Assembly (NCBI GenBank): GCA_009363875.1
Contig: CM018681.1
Coordinates: 41,718,010 to 41,782,009 of the forward strand
Direction of reading: 5' to 3'
DNA from: Mikania micrantha
Lineage: Eukaryota; Streptophyta; Magnoliopsida; Asterales; Asteraceae
DNA: 64,000 bases
The number at the start of each line of letters is the position of its first letter. Position 1 is the stretch's first letter. The position numbers were made by a program, and so were the translations under genes. The notes below the pieces were generated by a model. It did not search any database and was not told the origin of the DNA. It was given only the letters and a program-made list of their open reading frames with translations. Of the stretch, positions 11,390-23,773 are shown in pieces.

Positions 11390-12770
11390 AGACAAGATCA
11401 AGATCCAAGATGTGCCAGTAGTGAAGGAATACCCAAAAGTATTTCCTGACAATCTACCAGGCTTGCCACCGGCGCGCCTGTAGCATTTCGTATTGACTTA
11501 GTTCCTGGAGCAACCTCTGTTGCTAAATCTCCGTAAAGGTTAGCACCCTCTGAGATGCAGGAATCGTCAAATCAATTGCAGGAGCTACTGTATAAAGATT
11601 TCATCCGATCGAGCTACTCACAGTGGGGAGCTCCGGTTTAGTTCATGAAAATGAAGGATGGATCTTTTCGGATGTGTATAGATTACAGGGAGCTGAACAA
11701 ATTAACCATCAAGAATTGGTATCCATTACCGAGGATTGATGATCTTTTTGATCAACTATAGAGTTCAAGAAGAAGATAGGGAGCACAATATTTTTCCAAG
11801 ATTGATTTACGCTCCGGGTATCATCAACTTAGAGTTCAAGAAGAAGACAAACATAAGATGGCTTTCCGAACTCGGTATGGACACTATGAGTGTATGGTTA
11901 TACCCTTTGGATTGATAAATGCACCCGCGGTTTTCATGGACCTCATGAACCGAATGTGCAAATCGTGTCTAGATCAGTTTGTCATTGTCTTTATTGATGA
12001 CATACTAATTTATTCTAAGAGCAAAGCAGAACATGAGCAACACTTCAGGAAAATCGTGGAGCTATTGAAGAAAGAACAACTCTATGAAAAATTCTCTAAG
12101 TGTGAATTTTGGCTCAGAGAAGTTCAATTCTTGGGTCACGTAGTCAACGGTGAAGGAATACATGTAGACCCTGCCAAAATCGAGACAATCAAGAACTGGG
12201 AAACTCCGACAACACCGATGGAGATACGGTCTTTTCTGGGACTAGAGGGTTATTATAGAAGGTTTAATTTAAAATTTTATAAGATAGCCTTGCCACTCAC
12301 CAAGTTAACTCAGAAAAGTGAGCCGTTTGTTTGGGAGCAGAAACAAGAAGATGCTTTTCAGATGTTGAAATAGAAGTTATGTGATGCTCCAATCTTATCT
12401 CTCCTGGAGGGTACAAACGACTTTGTAGTGTATTCACGAGAAGAACTACACAACTCATGATTTAGAACTCAGAGCAGTAGTCTTGACATTGATGATTTGG
12501 AATCATTACTTGTATGGCACTAAGTGTACCATCTTCACTGATCACAAAAGTTTACAACATATCTTTGATCAGAAGGAACTCAACATGCGACAGCGTCGTT
12601 GGGTTGAACTCCTGAATGATTGTGACTGTGTGATTAAGTATAACCCGGGCAAAGCAAATGTTGTGGCCGATGCTTTGAGCCGGAAGGAACGGATCAAAAC
12701 CCTGCGCGTCAGAGCAATGAGAATGACTGTTCAAACGAGCTTACGTGACAAGATTATTCAAGCACAATAG
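11390..12770 (+). pseudogene. Element A reverse transcriptase-RNase H remnant
   Basis: RT copies the element RNA into cDNA and RNase H removes the RNA strand. The region opens with the usual connection motif (VFPD...LPGLPP) and continues with LRSGYHQL, the catalytic FIDDILIYS motif and FLGHVVN. Stops occur near 11482, 11536, 11639, 11759, 11780 and 12371, and a 25-30 bp duplication sits near 11760. The RNase H part is missing its first catalytic strand: sequence jumps from the start of the domain (about 12430) to the THDLEL region, a deletion of about 100 bp judged against element B. The end of RNase H (TDHKSLQHIFDQKELN, PGKANVVADALSRK) is readable at 12483-12770. Between gag and RT there is no room for a protease and no DSGA motif is seen. 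Confidence 0.85.
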
Positions 12771-14212
12771 GAATCACTAGAACGAGGGAATATGAAGAAA
12801 GAACTTGATTAAGGAGCAGAACGACAATTTGAGACGAAGCCAGATGGAGTTATCTACTACCAGGATTGTGTGTGGATTCCTGCAGTAGATGAACTGAGAA
12901 AACTCATTGTTGAGGAAGTGCACAAGACTTACTTTTGAAGGACATTTAAACGTTCATTTTCAAAATTACAGTGTAAAAATGTACCAAGATTTACGGGGAT
13001 TTTATTGGTGGCCAGGAATGAAAAAGATATAGCCGAGTATGTCGGTCGATGTTTGACATGTGCGAAAGTTAAAGCGAAACACCAGAAACTGTCTGGGTTA
13101 CTGGAACATCCCGAGATTCCGCTATGGAAGTGGGAACAAATAACTATGGATTTCATTACCAAGCTACCCCGCACTTCCAGTGGTTACGACACAATATGGG
13201 TTATCGTTGATAGATTAACCAAATCTACTCACTTCTTGCCGATACGTGAAACTTTCACGATGGCTAAACTGGCAAGATTATACATCAATGAGATAGTGGT
13301 GCGCCATGGTGTGCCGTTGTCTATCAATTCTAATCGAGATAGCAAATTCACGTCAAGATTTTGTCAGTCGTTGTAGAGACCGTTAGTAACGAACTTTAAC
13401 TTGAGTACAACTTACCATCCACAAACGGACGGTCAAAGCGAACGTACCATACAAATCTTAGAGGACATGTTGCGAACATGTATTTTATATTTTGGTGGGA
13501 ATTGGGATTCCCATTTGCCAGTGATAGAGTTCTCCTATAATAACAGTTACCATAGTAGCATCGGATGCGATCCATTCAAGGCACTTTATGGTAGAAAATG
13601 CCGTTCACCGATCTGTTGGACCGAGGTAGGACATAACCGAATAACTGGGCCAGAGCTTATTCAGGAAACCACTGATAAGATAGCCCAGATACAACAAATT
13701 CTACAAGCAGCAGGAAGCAGACAAAAGAGCTATGCTGACAAACGACGTAAGCCGTTGGAATTTCTAGTGGGAGACAGTGTCATGTTTAAGTATCCCCATG
13801 GAAAGGCATAGCTCGCTTCAGAAAGAAAGGCAAATTAGCACCGCGATACGTCGGAACATTCGAGATCATTCAACGAATTGGTCTTATGGCGTATAGGCTA
13901 AGGTTACCATATGAACTCAGCGGTGTGCATGACGTATTTCATGTCTCAAACCTTAAGAAATGCTTTTCAGACGAATCACTTGTCATACCGGTTGAGAAAA
14001 TACAAGTGGACGAACAATTACACTTTATCGAAGAACCTTTCGAAATTATGGATCGTGAAGTTAAACAACTGAAGAGAAGTCTTATTTCGATCATTAAGGT
14101 TCGATGGAATTCTAAGCGTGGACCAGAGTTTACATGGGAATGCGAGGGTCACATGACGTCCAAGTATCCCCATCTGTTTATAGAGAAAGCCGTACCCGAT
14201 AACGATTCTTAA
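12771..14212 (+). pseudogene. Element A integrase and chromodomain remnant
   Basis: Integrase inserts cDNA into the genome, and the C-terminal chromodomain of chromoviruses steers it to heterochromatin. Visible parts are the zinc-binding end with WWPGMKKD and CLTCAKVK (about 12990-13080), the core with MDFITKLP, a changed second block (SNRDSKF where sister copies have SDRD), and the glutamate block TDGQSERTIQ (about 13425). After a TAG at 13809 the C-terminal part continues in another frame (13886-14212) with EEPFEIMDREVKQL and KVRWNSKRGPEFTWE, a chromodomain. At least three stops or frame changes occur. The stop at 14210-14212 overlaps the hairpin before the PPT. Confidence 0.85.
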
Positions 14213-14246
14213 ATTTTGGGACAAAATTTCTCTAACAAGAGGAGAC
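14211..14246 (+). other. Pre-PPT hairpin and polypurine tract of element A
   Basis: An 8-bp perfect inverted repeat, AAATTTTG-GGA-CAAAATTT (14211-14229), is followed by the purine tract AACAAGAGGAGAC (14234-14246) ending at the 3' LTR. The PPT primes plus-strand synthesis. The same hairpin with paired base changes precedes the PPTs of B, C and D. Confidence 0.75.
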
Positions 14247-17200
14247 TGTATGATCAGTGTCTGAACCGTAGTCGGAACAGTAACTGTACAGTAGATCAGG
14301 TACGAAACTATGTGTATTAGTTGTTGTTCAATGTTCAATACGAAATTATTACGTATCTATTACAGAAACATATTGTGAAACAATAGTTAACCGTCTGAAT
14401 CATGTCTGACAATACAAATCTAAGTTGTGTATGATGGTTAGGAATTTATTAGTTATAAATGTATGTGAGGTTATACAGAACAAAACAATAACGGACGTTG
14501 TTATGTGAATATTAAACAGACGGAGTATTCATGTGGGTGATGATTCGCACGAATATATCTGTAAGTTTAACATTCTGAATGATGTCTAATAATTAGAAAA
14601 TCAAATCGAAAAGTATGGTTGTCGTTGTGTTCGTACGGGTGACGATCCGAACGATTACGCGTGACAACCGTACGATTCGATTAAACAATTAAATTAAATA
14701 AAATGATTTTAGAGTTTTAAATACTAAATAAAAGGATTATTAGTTAAGTTATTCGGAATTACGACTTAAATAAAATTAGAAAATTCTATTTTTATAATGG
14801 TATAGTTTCGTTACGAGAAAACCGAAAACCGACGTCTCTGCGAAAGAGCAGAACAACCGAAACGAACACGAACCAATACGGGGCATAAAAACCCATACAA
14901 GTATTTAATCCTTCATTTAATTTTCCACCAACCCTTTCTCTCTCTAAATATTCGGATTTCCACTCTCCCTCTAAAATATCACCACAAAAACCTTCATAAA
15001 TCCTTCATTTCTTGTTCAAATTGAGCAAACTTGGTACCAAATTGAAGCCCTTGAAGAGGAGAACGTGAAAGTACAGAAGATCGAGCTTGGAACCCATTGA
15101 TTTGAAGGTAATGTGAGCTCAAACTTTAGTATTTTCAGGGTTTTTAAGAAACCCGAATGAATGAACTTAGAACCTTATTTATTCTCATCAAACCTTGATA
15201 TATTCATTTTAATTTGAGCTTAAAATGATTTAAGATAGGGAATACATTCTTTAAAAAAAACCCTGTAAACATGGAGTCTAAAATCGGGGGTTGAAGATGA
15301 CTTCAACCGAGAACAAAATGGTTTAGTCGAGAACCCTTAGTCGATGTCTTTGACCGAAAACCATTTAGGTTGACCGAGAACACTTTCTTTCTTAAAATTT
15401 GCCTAAAACTCCAACTAAATGGAGGAATTGACCGAAAATCCCATCATTTGGATGTTACTAGCCGAGAACACCTACACAACCGAGAACCCCATACGATTGT
15501 TATCTACACTTTGAAAATTTCATTTCCTATTTGAGAAACCAATTTATGGTGGCCGAAAACTTCCTTTCCAATAAATAACATGGCCGAGAACAATATTTAT
15601 GGCCAAGAAATATATAATTCATTATATTACATCTTTCCTTATGAGGTTTACAATCATGTAATCCAAAATGGCATAAAAACGTGATTAGGTTTGGGTTCAA
15701 TCAGGTTGAGGTGTTCCCATTTATATTACTTAAACTTTGGGTTAAAAACATAGGCAAACTTTAAAACAAAGGTTTGATCATAAACCATAGTTTAAAACAT
15801 GTCAAAGGTTTAAAACTAACTCATGTTTTGAACAACGCAACAAAAAGGGTTTACTTTAACTAAGTATCGGGACGTTGACATTAAGATGTCAACAACCAAT
15901 ACTTGGAGTTTTCATTCACGTTGACGTTCAATTGAGTTGTTCAGATGAATAACTTAGTCGATAATCAATTCCATAACGAGCAAGAATCAAGAAGGGTAAC
16001 AAGAACTATTAAGGGATTTGGTGATTAACCTACTTGGGTTAACTTAAGTCCTCACATGTTTAACTTGTACGTTTCATAAAAATAACTTATATTTTACGAA
16101 AATATAATGATTTATAATTTGTAACCGTAGTTTTATAAGAACCACTATAACTTGAACTATTAAAATGTTTAAAATAACTTAGATGATTTTCTAAAACAAA
16201 AATTTTGTAATACAATAAGTTTGTAAATGGTGGTTTACAAAAAAAGGTTATGTATTTTATTAACGTAAACTTTATATAAATAAGAGTAATCCTTTATCAA
16301 TTAAGAGATAAGGGTTCATAAAGGGTACATAACTAGAAAACTTAGAGAAATGCTAGTAACACATTAGTAAAAATATAGGACACATAGTTGCACATCGAGA
16401 CCAAACCACTATATATACGTCAAATCTAAATACTTATCGTATTCGAATCATAATAAATCAAGTCAGGTGCTGGAGATACACAGGCTACAATTAACTAGCG
16501 CACATATCTTTCTTGATTCAATTGTATAGCAACACAGGTGAGTTCATTGCCCCTTTTCTAAACATTTTGTTTTATAAAAGCGGGGCTGAGAAGCATGAGT
16601 AAATTATATCTTTGGATTATATTTTACTTAAATGTTTTTAAATTCTATATGTTTTGTATGTATAAATGATATCCAAGATCATGTCTAGGTAAATTCTTAT
16701 GTGGGTTTTACTAAGCTTATCTACTTATAACATAAGTGAGTATTGAGTTAAACTAAACATTTCAATAAGTCAAACGAAACTATTTTGATGAAACAAGTGC
16801 GTGTGTTCTACAAATCAAACGAAAATATTTTGACGAAACAAGTGCGTGTGTTCTACGAATCAAACGAAACTATTTTGACGAAACAAGTGCGTGTGTTAAA
16901 CGAATTAAACGAAACAATTTTTACGAAACTAATATTCGATGTTCAACGAACCAAGTGTTCGACGATCAACGAATCAAGAGTACATTTGTTCAACGAATAT
17001 AGTATTCAATGATCAACGAATCAAGTACATTTGCAACGAAACTAGACGAATCCATAAATCATTTCAGGGGAAAATCTGGGGACTATCAAAGATAATATGT
17101 GCCAACGAATCTATACGAATCAAGAAAGAATCTAGATGAGTCAAGAACGAACCAATAAAATCCTCTATTTTAAAAGATGTCCTAGCTAGAATGATTGATT

Positions 17201-18098
17201 ATAGGTCACATGTTTGATGATAGTTACAGAATCCCCTAACTTCTAAGAACCTTTGATTGTTATACTAGTCTACTCGAGTATGACCAAGGCGCAATCATTA
17301 GGACTTAACTTTTAATTAAATGTTTGTTTATTAATTTATTTGAACATTTTATTTAACAACTTCCACATTTTTCCACATTTGCTATGGTGTTGTTGTGTCT
17401 GTTGACAAAACTAACAAAACTAATGTTTTGACTCAACTAACGAATCAAGTGTTTTGACGAATCTAACGGAACAAGCATGATGATGGTTGAGGGTGAAATG
17501 CTTAATTATTATTAACAACAATATGTTATGCGGTTTGGTATGTGGTGGGCTAGCGGCTGGGCTGGCGGTAAGCTTGACCCTGCGTATGCCCTATATATAA
17601 GCATACTTGACTGGATAGCATAGGTGGTTGTTGGTGAGGTTAAGGTTGTCATCCAGTCAGGCTTGTTCAAATTCATTTTGAATAACAAAACTATATGAAC
17701 TCACCAACAATATGTTGACTTTTAGTATCTTACATGACTTCTCAGGTGACGAATAGGTTTAAATTAAGAAGCTCGTGCTTTTGACTAGGATGCCCACATA
17801 GAGGACCTAGGATTTTGGTCGCGCATAATTTTTTAACATCATTAGTCATATTATTTTGTATATGTTGTACAGATACAAGATTGAAAATTTATGATGTTGA
17901 TAATAGATTTACATTGTTAAATTATGAATGATACTGATATAATTGAACTTTGTAATTCTATTCCATTTAGTGCTTTCTCAATGTATACCATGTGCAATGT
18001 AAATAATATGATTATTTCGATTATCATTATGATATCGCACCTCAAGATCTTTCCACCGACGGGACATTCGATCCGGCCCGTTGGCTCAGGATGAGACA
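14247..18098 (+). repeat. 3' LTR of element A
   Basis: 3852 bp and uninterrupted, so it shows the full plan. U3 has two dyad elements (about 14525-14558 and 14640-14665). Then come a TATA-like CATAAAAA (14884), GAAAGTACA in the leader (about 15066), donor 1 AAG/GTAATG (GT at 15108), an ACCGAGAAC array (about 15285-15605), donor 2 CAG/GTGAGT (GT at 16538), the CGAA array (16755-17160), the donor complement ATGAACTCACC (17695-17705), branch point TTGAC (about 17716) and acceptor TTCTCAG (AG at 17744). It starts TGTATGATCAG and ends GAGACA, both slightly mutated compared with the 5' copy. Confidence 0.85.
16755..17160 (+). repeat. 45-bp CGAA tandem repeat in 3' LTR of A
   Basis: Three to four copies of a unit containing TTTTGACGAAACAAGTGCG and TTCTACGAATCAAACG, then degenerate ACGAATCAA repeats. 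A long artificial ORF runs through it because the unit length is a multiple of three. Confidence 0.8.
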
Positions 18099-18103
18099 CC
18101 TTC

Positions 18104-21100
18104 AAGTGAAGGTGCATTAGTTCTTCAGTTCTTTGTCCCTGTAAATACACTTTGAAATCTCTATTGATTCCTTAAGTTCATCACATAATCATGATCAACC
18201 ATAACATTTGTAGAAACAATTCAATAAATGCTTAGCTAAATAAATAAATAAACATTTAATAAAATATAAGACCTAATGATTGGGCCTTGGTCAACTCGAG
18301 TAGACTAGTCTAGCAATCAAGGTTCTTAGTAGTAGAGGAGATCTGTAAACCTCATCAAACATGCGACCTATAATCAATCAGTCTAGCTAGGACATCTTTT
18401 GATATACAGGCTTTTATAGTTCTTTAGACCGTCCATAGTTCGTATAGTTCTTTAGTTCTTTGACACATGTTATCTTTGAGAATTTCCCAGAGGTTCCTCA
18501 AAATAGTTAGGGAATACTGTAAATATCATCAAACATGCGTCTCATATTCGATCAGTCTAGCTAGGACATCTTTCAAACATGAGAATGGCACATGCTATCT
18601 TTGATATTTCCTAGTCAGACCCTTAAAATAGTTCTTTTGTACATAGTTCTTTGAAATAGATCATTAGTTCGTTGACAACACAACACCAAAAATAGTACTT
18701 TGATTAGACTGTTAGTTCTTTAAAATTAGAGCTTTGCAATAGTTCTTTGTTTAAGATCTTTAGTCATTTGAAAATAGGTATTTGAAAATAGTTCTTTGAC
18801 TTGAAATAGTTATTTACTCATAATGAATAAATAATTTACCTTGCATTCCTATATATTGTATACCTAACCATAATCTAGGTTAACAATTATACGAACAAAC
18901 ATATGTTAAGTAAAAGAATTCAAGTAAATATAATCTTGCGAAAATAATTTATGCATGCTTCTCAACCCCGCATTTGAAAAAAAAACGTTTAGAAAATGGG
19001 CAATGAACTCACATGTGTTGCTCTGTACTGTACTACCACAAAATACGCGCTCTTTGTTTGTAGACTATGTATCTTCGGTTCCTGAGTTGTTTTAAAAGAA
19101 TTCGAATACGATAAGTATACGTTTTAGTCGTCGTAATTAAGGTTTGGTCTCGGTATGTAACTAAGTGTCCTATGTGACTAATGAACTTCTAAAACTCTAT
19201 GTACTAGTCTACTTAGTACCCATATCCCACAATTTAATCATAACAAGCCTTTAATTAAAACGTTTATAATTTAATTCATTTTAAGTTAAATATTAAGTCA
19301 AAATCATTTCTTTTAATTTAAAGAATATTTTAAATAAAAAATTATAATTTAATTTAAGAAATTATGATTAACAAGTTAGGCTTAGGTTAATCACATTCGA
19401 TTAACCTTAAACATGTTACTAGATCTTTGTTTCTGATAGTTCTTTGTTCGCCCGTGTGTATAACTTAGTATAGAGTGTTCAATTGAACAATCTAATTTAG
19501 TTATATATTCGTATGCAATTTTCTAAGTGTTAGATATTAATGTTGAAATTAACACCATAACCTTAGGCTATAATATCCAATATTTATGTTTAAGTGTCAA
19601 CATAATTTAAGAAAACTATTGATCTTGAAAATTCGCATTCTTGATTTCTTGTTAAACTCTTAGATTTCTCAAGTTGGTGATAGGTCATGAACTCCATTAT
19701 ACTTCCCATGTACACACACACTAATGCATGCACACATACATAAATGCATGTTCCTTAGTTCGTTCTAGGCTTTGAGTACTCGTATATCCATTCCCTTGGT
19801 TCTTATAACTACGTTTAACAGTCCTAGGTCCATCAATACGATAATTTGATAACACTTAGGTTCGGTCGTCACTTGGGTCAGCGAACCTCTTGACTGCCAT
19901 GAAGGCAGCGAACCTCTTGGCTTTGACCAAGGGTTCGGCAGTGACAATGGTCCGACGAACCTCTGAGATTCGGCAATGACAATGGCTAGACAAACCTTTA
20001 GGGTTCGGCCAAGAGGAGGTTCGTGGCCAACTGGTTCGTCCAAAGGTTCGGCTAGAGTTCCAGGTTCGGCTGATCTGATGTTCATATCTCACTGGTTCGT
20101 TGGTCGAGGGTTCGGCTAAGTGTAGAGAGGTTCGTCCATGCTAGGTTCGGCCAGAAGTACTCAGGTTCGACCAAAAGGAAGACAGCTTCGACCCTGGCTA
20201 TTGGTCAGAGTCGACAGGTTCGACCGATCATCTTCTTCATTTTTCAACCCTAATATGTTGCAGGTTACTTTCTAAAGCTTCCTTGTTGTTTACTAGAGTT
20301 TATCTAAGTGTTTCTAAGTGCTTAATGTGATTAAAACAACAATAAGTCCAAAAATCGTGGTTCACACCAAAAACCGAAAATAAAATTAGAGATTACCTCA
20401 AAAATAATTGATGAAAGCTTGAATCTCTTGTACTTTCGTGATCTACAGATGATTGTGGTCGTTTTGACACCAAGCACACTCGATTTCATGGAGAAATGGC
20501 TGAGAAATTGTAGAGAGAAGTTGAGAGTGGTTCTAGAGAGAGAGAGGCCAAAAATTTGGAGATTGAAATGAGTTGGTGGTGGTGGTTGTGGCATTCATGT
20601 CCACATTAAATGAATCCAAATACCCGTTAGGTTCGTTTTCGTTTGGTTTCGCGTAAAGGTCGGTTTCGCGTAACGAAACGACATGGTTTATAAAATAAGA
20701 TTTATAAAATTATTTTAGGTGATTATTCCTAGTAAATTAACTACTATCATCCGTTTGTTTAAAATTTTCAAAAATATTTAAATTAATTGTTTAAAATCGA
20801 ATCGTACGGTCGTCGGGCGTATTCGTTCGAATCGTCACCCGTACGAACACGACGATACCTATACTTTTTAATATTGTTTTCTAATTATCGGATATCATTC
20901 AGAACATTAAACTTTCAGATTTATTCGTACAGATCGTCACCTATACGAATAATCTGCCGGTTTAGCATTCACGTAACGAAATTCGTGTTGTTTTGTTCTG
21001 TAAAGCCTCACATACGTTTATACATAATAAAATCCTAACAAATAATCAAATGATGGTTCTGTGTTGCCAGATAATTATCTGACTGATGAACCATGTTTTG

Positions 21101-21271
21101 TGAGTTTTTTTCACTAAAATGATTCTGAATTCACTGTTTGATAACACGTAATGATAATGATACATAATGTGAACATGACATAGAATGAAAGACATATAGT
21201 TTGTACCTGATTACTGTTCATATTAATGTTTGAGATCACTGTTCCGGTACGGTTCCGGCACTGATGTTACA
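18104..21271 (-). repeat. Antisense chromovirus LTR fragment inside element B 5' LTR
   Basis: From about 18116 this matches 6558-9719 of the solo LTR and ends GATGTTACA at 21271, directly against 5' LTR sequence of element B. The left part of the LTR, including its end, is missing, so one breakpoint lies at about 18116. Donor 1 (20395-20396, minus), a GGTTCG array (19850-20240), donor 2 (19011-19012) and the GTTCTTTGAAA array (18410-18800) are present. U3 has the TTCGTACGGGTGACG-type dyad (about 20810-20850). No coding sequence is present. Confidence 0.78.
19850..20240 (-). repeat. GGTTCGGC short-repeat array (array 1)
   Basis: GGTTCG occurs about twenty times at irregular 15-30 bp spacing, in both GGTTCGGC and GGTTCGNCC forms, at the array-1 position of this antisense LTR. 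Confidence 0.7.
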
Positions 21272-21668
21272 ATTGTGTTGACTTTGTTTTTCTTACATGC
21301 TTTCTCAGGTCACATACAGAAGTAAGCTAAGGCTTAGGAATGCATGCTAGGATGCCCAGTTGGAGGACCTAGTAGTTTTTGGGAAGCACATATTTTTGTG
21401 GATTACTGTGAATCACTTTTGATATCTTGTAGTTACAAGATAGTAAACGAATGATTCTGTTGATAGGTTTACTCAGTTAAATTATCAAACATTGACAATT
21501 GTAATTTAACTTTGTAATCCTAGTTTAATTTCATTGTGCTTTAGTTATTCTCAACATTGATGCTATGTAAACAATCTGATCATCATGATTATCATTCCCG
21601 ATATCATGCCCCGGGGACCTTCTGCCCGACGAGACACACGATCCGGCCCGCCGGCTCGGGGTGTGACA
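21272..21668 (+). repeat. 5' LTR remnant of element B
   Basis: Matches 27329-27704. It holds the branch point and acceptor region (TTGAC ... TTTCTCAG/GTCACA near 21280-21312) and the complete LTR end GGCTCGGGGTGTGACA. Confidence 0.82.
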
Positions 21669-21671
21669 GGT

Positions 21672-21683
21672 TGGTATCAGAGC
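21672..21683 (+). other. Primer binding site, initiator-Met tRNA (element B)
   Basis: TGGTATCAGAGC three bases after the LTR end. Confidence 0.88.
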
Positions 21684-21839
21684 TCAAGGTTATATAGAAT
21701 AATAGGTCATTTTCTTTAAATGGTTTGGCCTAGACTATAACTTAGGGATCCTCATATAGAGAACATAGGATTTAAGCTTGCATTATGTCTTCTGCATTCG
21801 ATGATTAGGCTAACCGATGTTCTTTCGGGTATAAACAGA

Positions 21840-22520
21840 ATGTCACCAAGAAGACAACCATCACCACCTCCTCCTTCACAGGAGATGGACCCAGTAGCTG
21901 TTGCACTCGCAACCCTAATCACTGAACAGTTGATGACGGTTCTCCCTAGAATCATCACTCAGGTCATGAACTGTGATGAGAATGCTCAGTGCTACCCGAA
22001 GACAAACACGGGAACTGGAGGATTGGTGCAAGGGGAAACAAGCAAGAAGCGAAGGCGGTGTCGTCCTAAGAAATCAAGGGAACTTGTAATCTTCAGGGGG
22101 TCGTTCCACTTCGCCAAATGGCCGTTGCTCCAGAGTCAGAGGTTCATAAGCGTTATACTGGAAAAGCCCCTCCTTGCACTAGCTGCCACTATCACCACCG
22201 TGCTGAAGTCCCATGCAGACAATGCACTTGTTGTGGTAAGATTGGCCATTGGGATCATCAATGCAGATCTTTGACGGAATTAACATGTGAACAGTATGTT
22301 GGCAAGTTTCCTTTATGCGCCACGTGCGGTCTTCACCATGCCAAGAACAAACTGTGCAAACATTGCCTGAACTGCGGGAGGAAGGGACACTAGAGTCGTG
22401 ATTGTAATAATCCCCCAGCTCATAATCAGAACCATGGAAACACTACATACCCCCTTCCGCGACGCAGCAAGGATTGCTATGTGTGCGAAATGTGCGAACA
22501 CATTGCACCTAGACCTAAGT
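21840..22520 (+). pseudogene. Element B gag remnant without capsid
   Basis: ATG at 21840 (MSPRRQ) opens a frame running to 22274, but after about 90 residues the coding sense moves to another frame (22118-22393). That frame carries the duplicated zinc-knuckle unit (C-x2-C...HH...PCRQCTCC...GHW...QC, then CATCG...HH...CKHCLNCG...GH) and ends at a TAG at 22391. As in A, the N-terminus is followed almost directly by the knuckles and the capsid is missing. A further CYVCEMC remnant lies near 22468. The shared lack of capsid in two diverged copies suggests that this was the inherited state of the subfamily. Confidence 0.7.
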
Positions 22521-22835
22521 AAATAAATAAAGATAGGGTGATTCTTAATTACAGTTTAACTACTGTAATTGGGAAGAGAACCTTATCTAATTAGAGCACA
22601 AAAAGCCCATAGGAATTCAAAATGCCAAAGCTAGTGTGTAAGCTATCACTTTCCACCTAGACCTCATAGAACTTGCGTTACTTAAGTTAGAGAACTCTGG
22701 TTCTAGAATGTTAGGGAGGGATGAATGTTAGAACTATGCTGGAATCATAAGCTAAACTAGATAAGTAGACCATGAGAAATCAGTTGCAAATACAAGACGA
22801 AGATATGCCATAGACAACATTCTGATTGAGATATG
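22521..22835. other. Non-coding remnant between gag and RT of element B
   Basis: About 300 bp of A/T-rich sequence with no readable domain, corresponding to the short leader before RT in element A. The protease and the first half of RT are not found here. Confidence 0.5.
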
Positions 22836-23770
22836 GGCATTACGAGTTTATGGTTATGCCTTTCGGATTGACGAATGCACCCGCAGTTTTCATGGACCTC
22901 ATGAAACGAGTGTGCAAGCCGTATCTGGATCAGTTTGTGATTGTCTTTATTGATGAAATACTGATTTATTTTTAGAGCAAGGCAGAACACGAACAACATC
23001 TCATGAAGATTCCTGAGCTCTTAAAGAAAGCGCAACTATATGCTAAATTCTCCAAGTGTGAATTTTGGCTAAGAGAAGTTAAACTTTGGGTCATGTAGTC
23101 AACAATGAAGGAATACATGTAGACCCTGCGAAGATTTAGGCGATAAAGAACTCGGATACTCCAAAGACACCGACGGAGACACGGTCTTTTCTTGGATTGG
23201 CAGGTTATTACTGAAGGTTCATCTCAAACTTTTCTAAGATAGCCCTGCCTCTCACCAAGTTAACTCAGAAGAGCGAACCGTTTGTTTGGGAGCAGAAACA
23301 AGAAGATGTTTTTCAGACGTTGAAGCAGCAATTGTGTGATACTCCAATCTTATCTCTCTCCGAAGGCTATGATGACTTTGTAGTATACTATGATACCTCC
23401 CACCAGGGACTCGGTTGAGTACTAATGCAAAGGGACAAAGTTATCGCATATGCATCTAGACAGTTTAAGATTCATGAGAAGAACTACACCACTCATGATC
23501 TGGAACTGGAAGCAGTGGTATTCGCACTGAAGATCTGGAGACGTTACTTATATGGCACTAAGTGTACCATATTCACTAATCACAAGAGTCTGCAGCCTAT
23601 CTTTGATCAGAAGGAACTCAACATGAGGCAATGACGTTGGGTTGAGTTTCTGAATGATTACGATTGTGTGATCAATTACCATCCGGGAAAAGGAAACGCT
23701 AATGCCTTGAGCCGGAAGGAACATGTCAAACCCTTGCGCGTTAGAGCAATCGAAATGACTGCGCAAACAA
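22836..23770 (+). pseudogene. Element B RT and RNase H remnant
   Basis: Begins inside RT at the RYGHYEFMVMPFGLTNAPA block, so the finger region is gone. The catalytic motif reads FIDE (22946-22957) instead of FIDD: the second catalytic aspartate is glutamate. A stop follows at 22974, and frameshifts occur near 23083 and 23140. RNase H is readable at 23425-23634 (YASRQFKIHEKNY, THDLELEAVVFALKIW) and lacks nothing obvious until a TGA at 23632. At about 23772 the sequence jumps straight to the end of the integrase core, losing about 730 bp by comparison with A. Confidence 0.82.
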
Positions 23771-23773
23771 GCT

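Larger units (their letters stand above)
3018..18098 (+). mobile_element. Element A: Ty3/gypsy chromovirus (Tekay-like), defective, with nested solo LTR
   Basis: A whole LTR retrotransposon in sense orientation. It has a 5' LTR (3018-10269, itself interrupted), PBS, broken gag, RT, RNase H, integrase and chromodomain regions, PPT and 3' LTR (14247-18098). The ends are TG...CA and the element is flanked by the 5-bp duplication CCTTC (3013-3017 and 18099-18103). The initiator-Met PBS, domain order and chromodomain after the integrase place it among chromoviruses; the Tekay/Del assignment is inferred from the long LTRs and the chromodomain type. The coding region carries many stops and deletions and lacks capsid and protease, so it could not move by itself. 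LTR divergence, including large indels, shows an old insertion. Confidence 0.88.

Noticed and set aside
19850..20240. GGTTCGA motifs resembling tRNA B boxes
   Set aside because: There is no A box at the right spacing and no cloverleaf; the motif recurs as a degenerate array.
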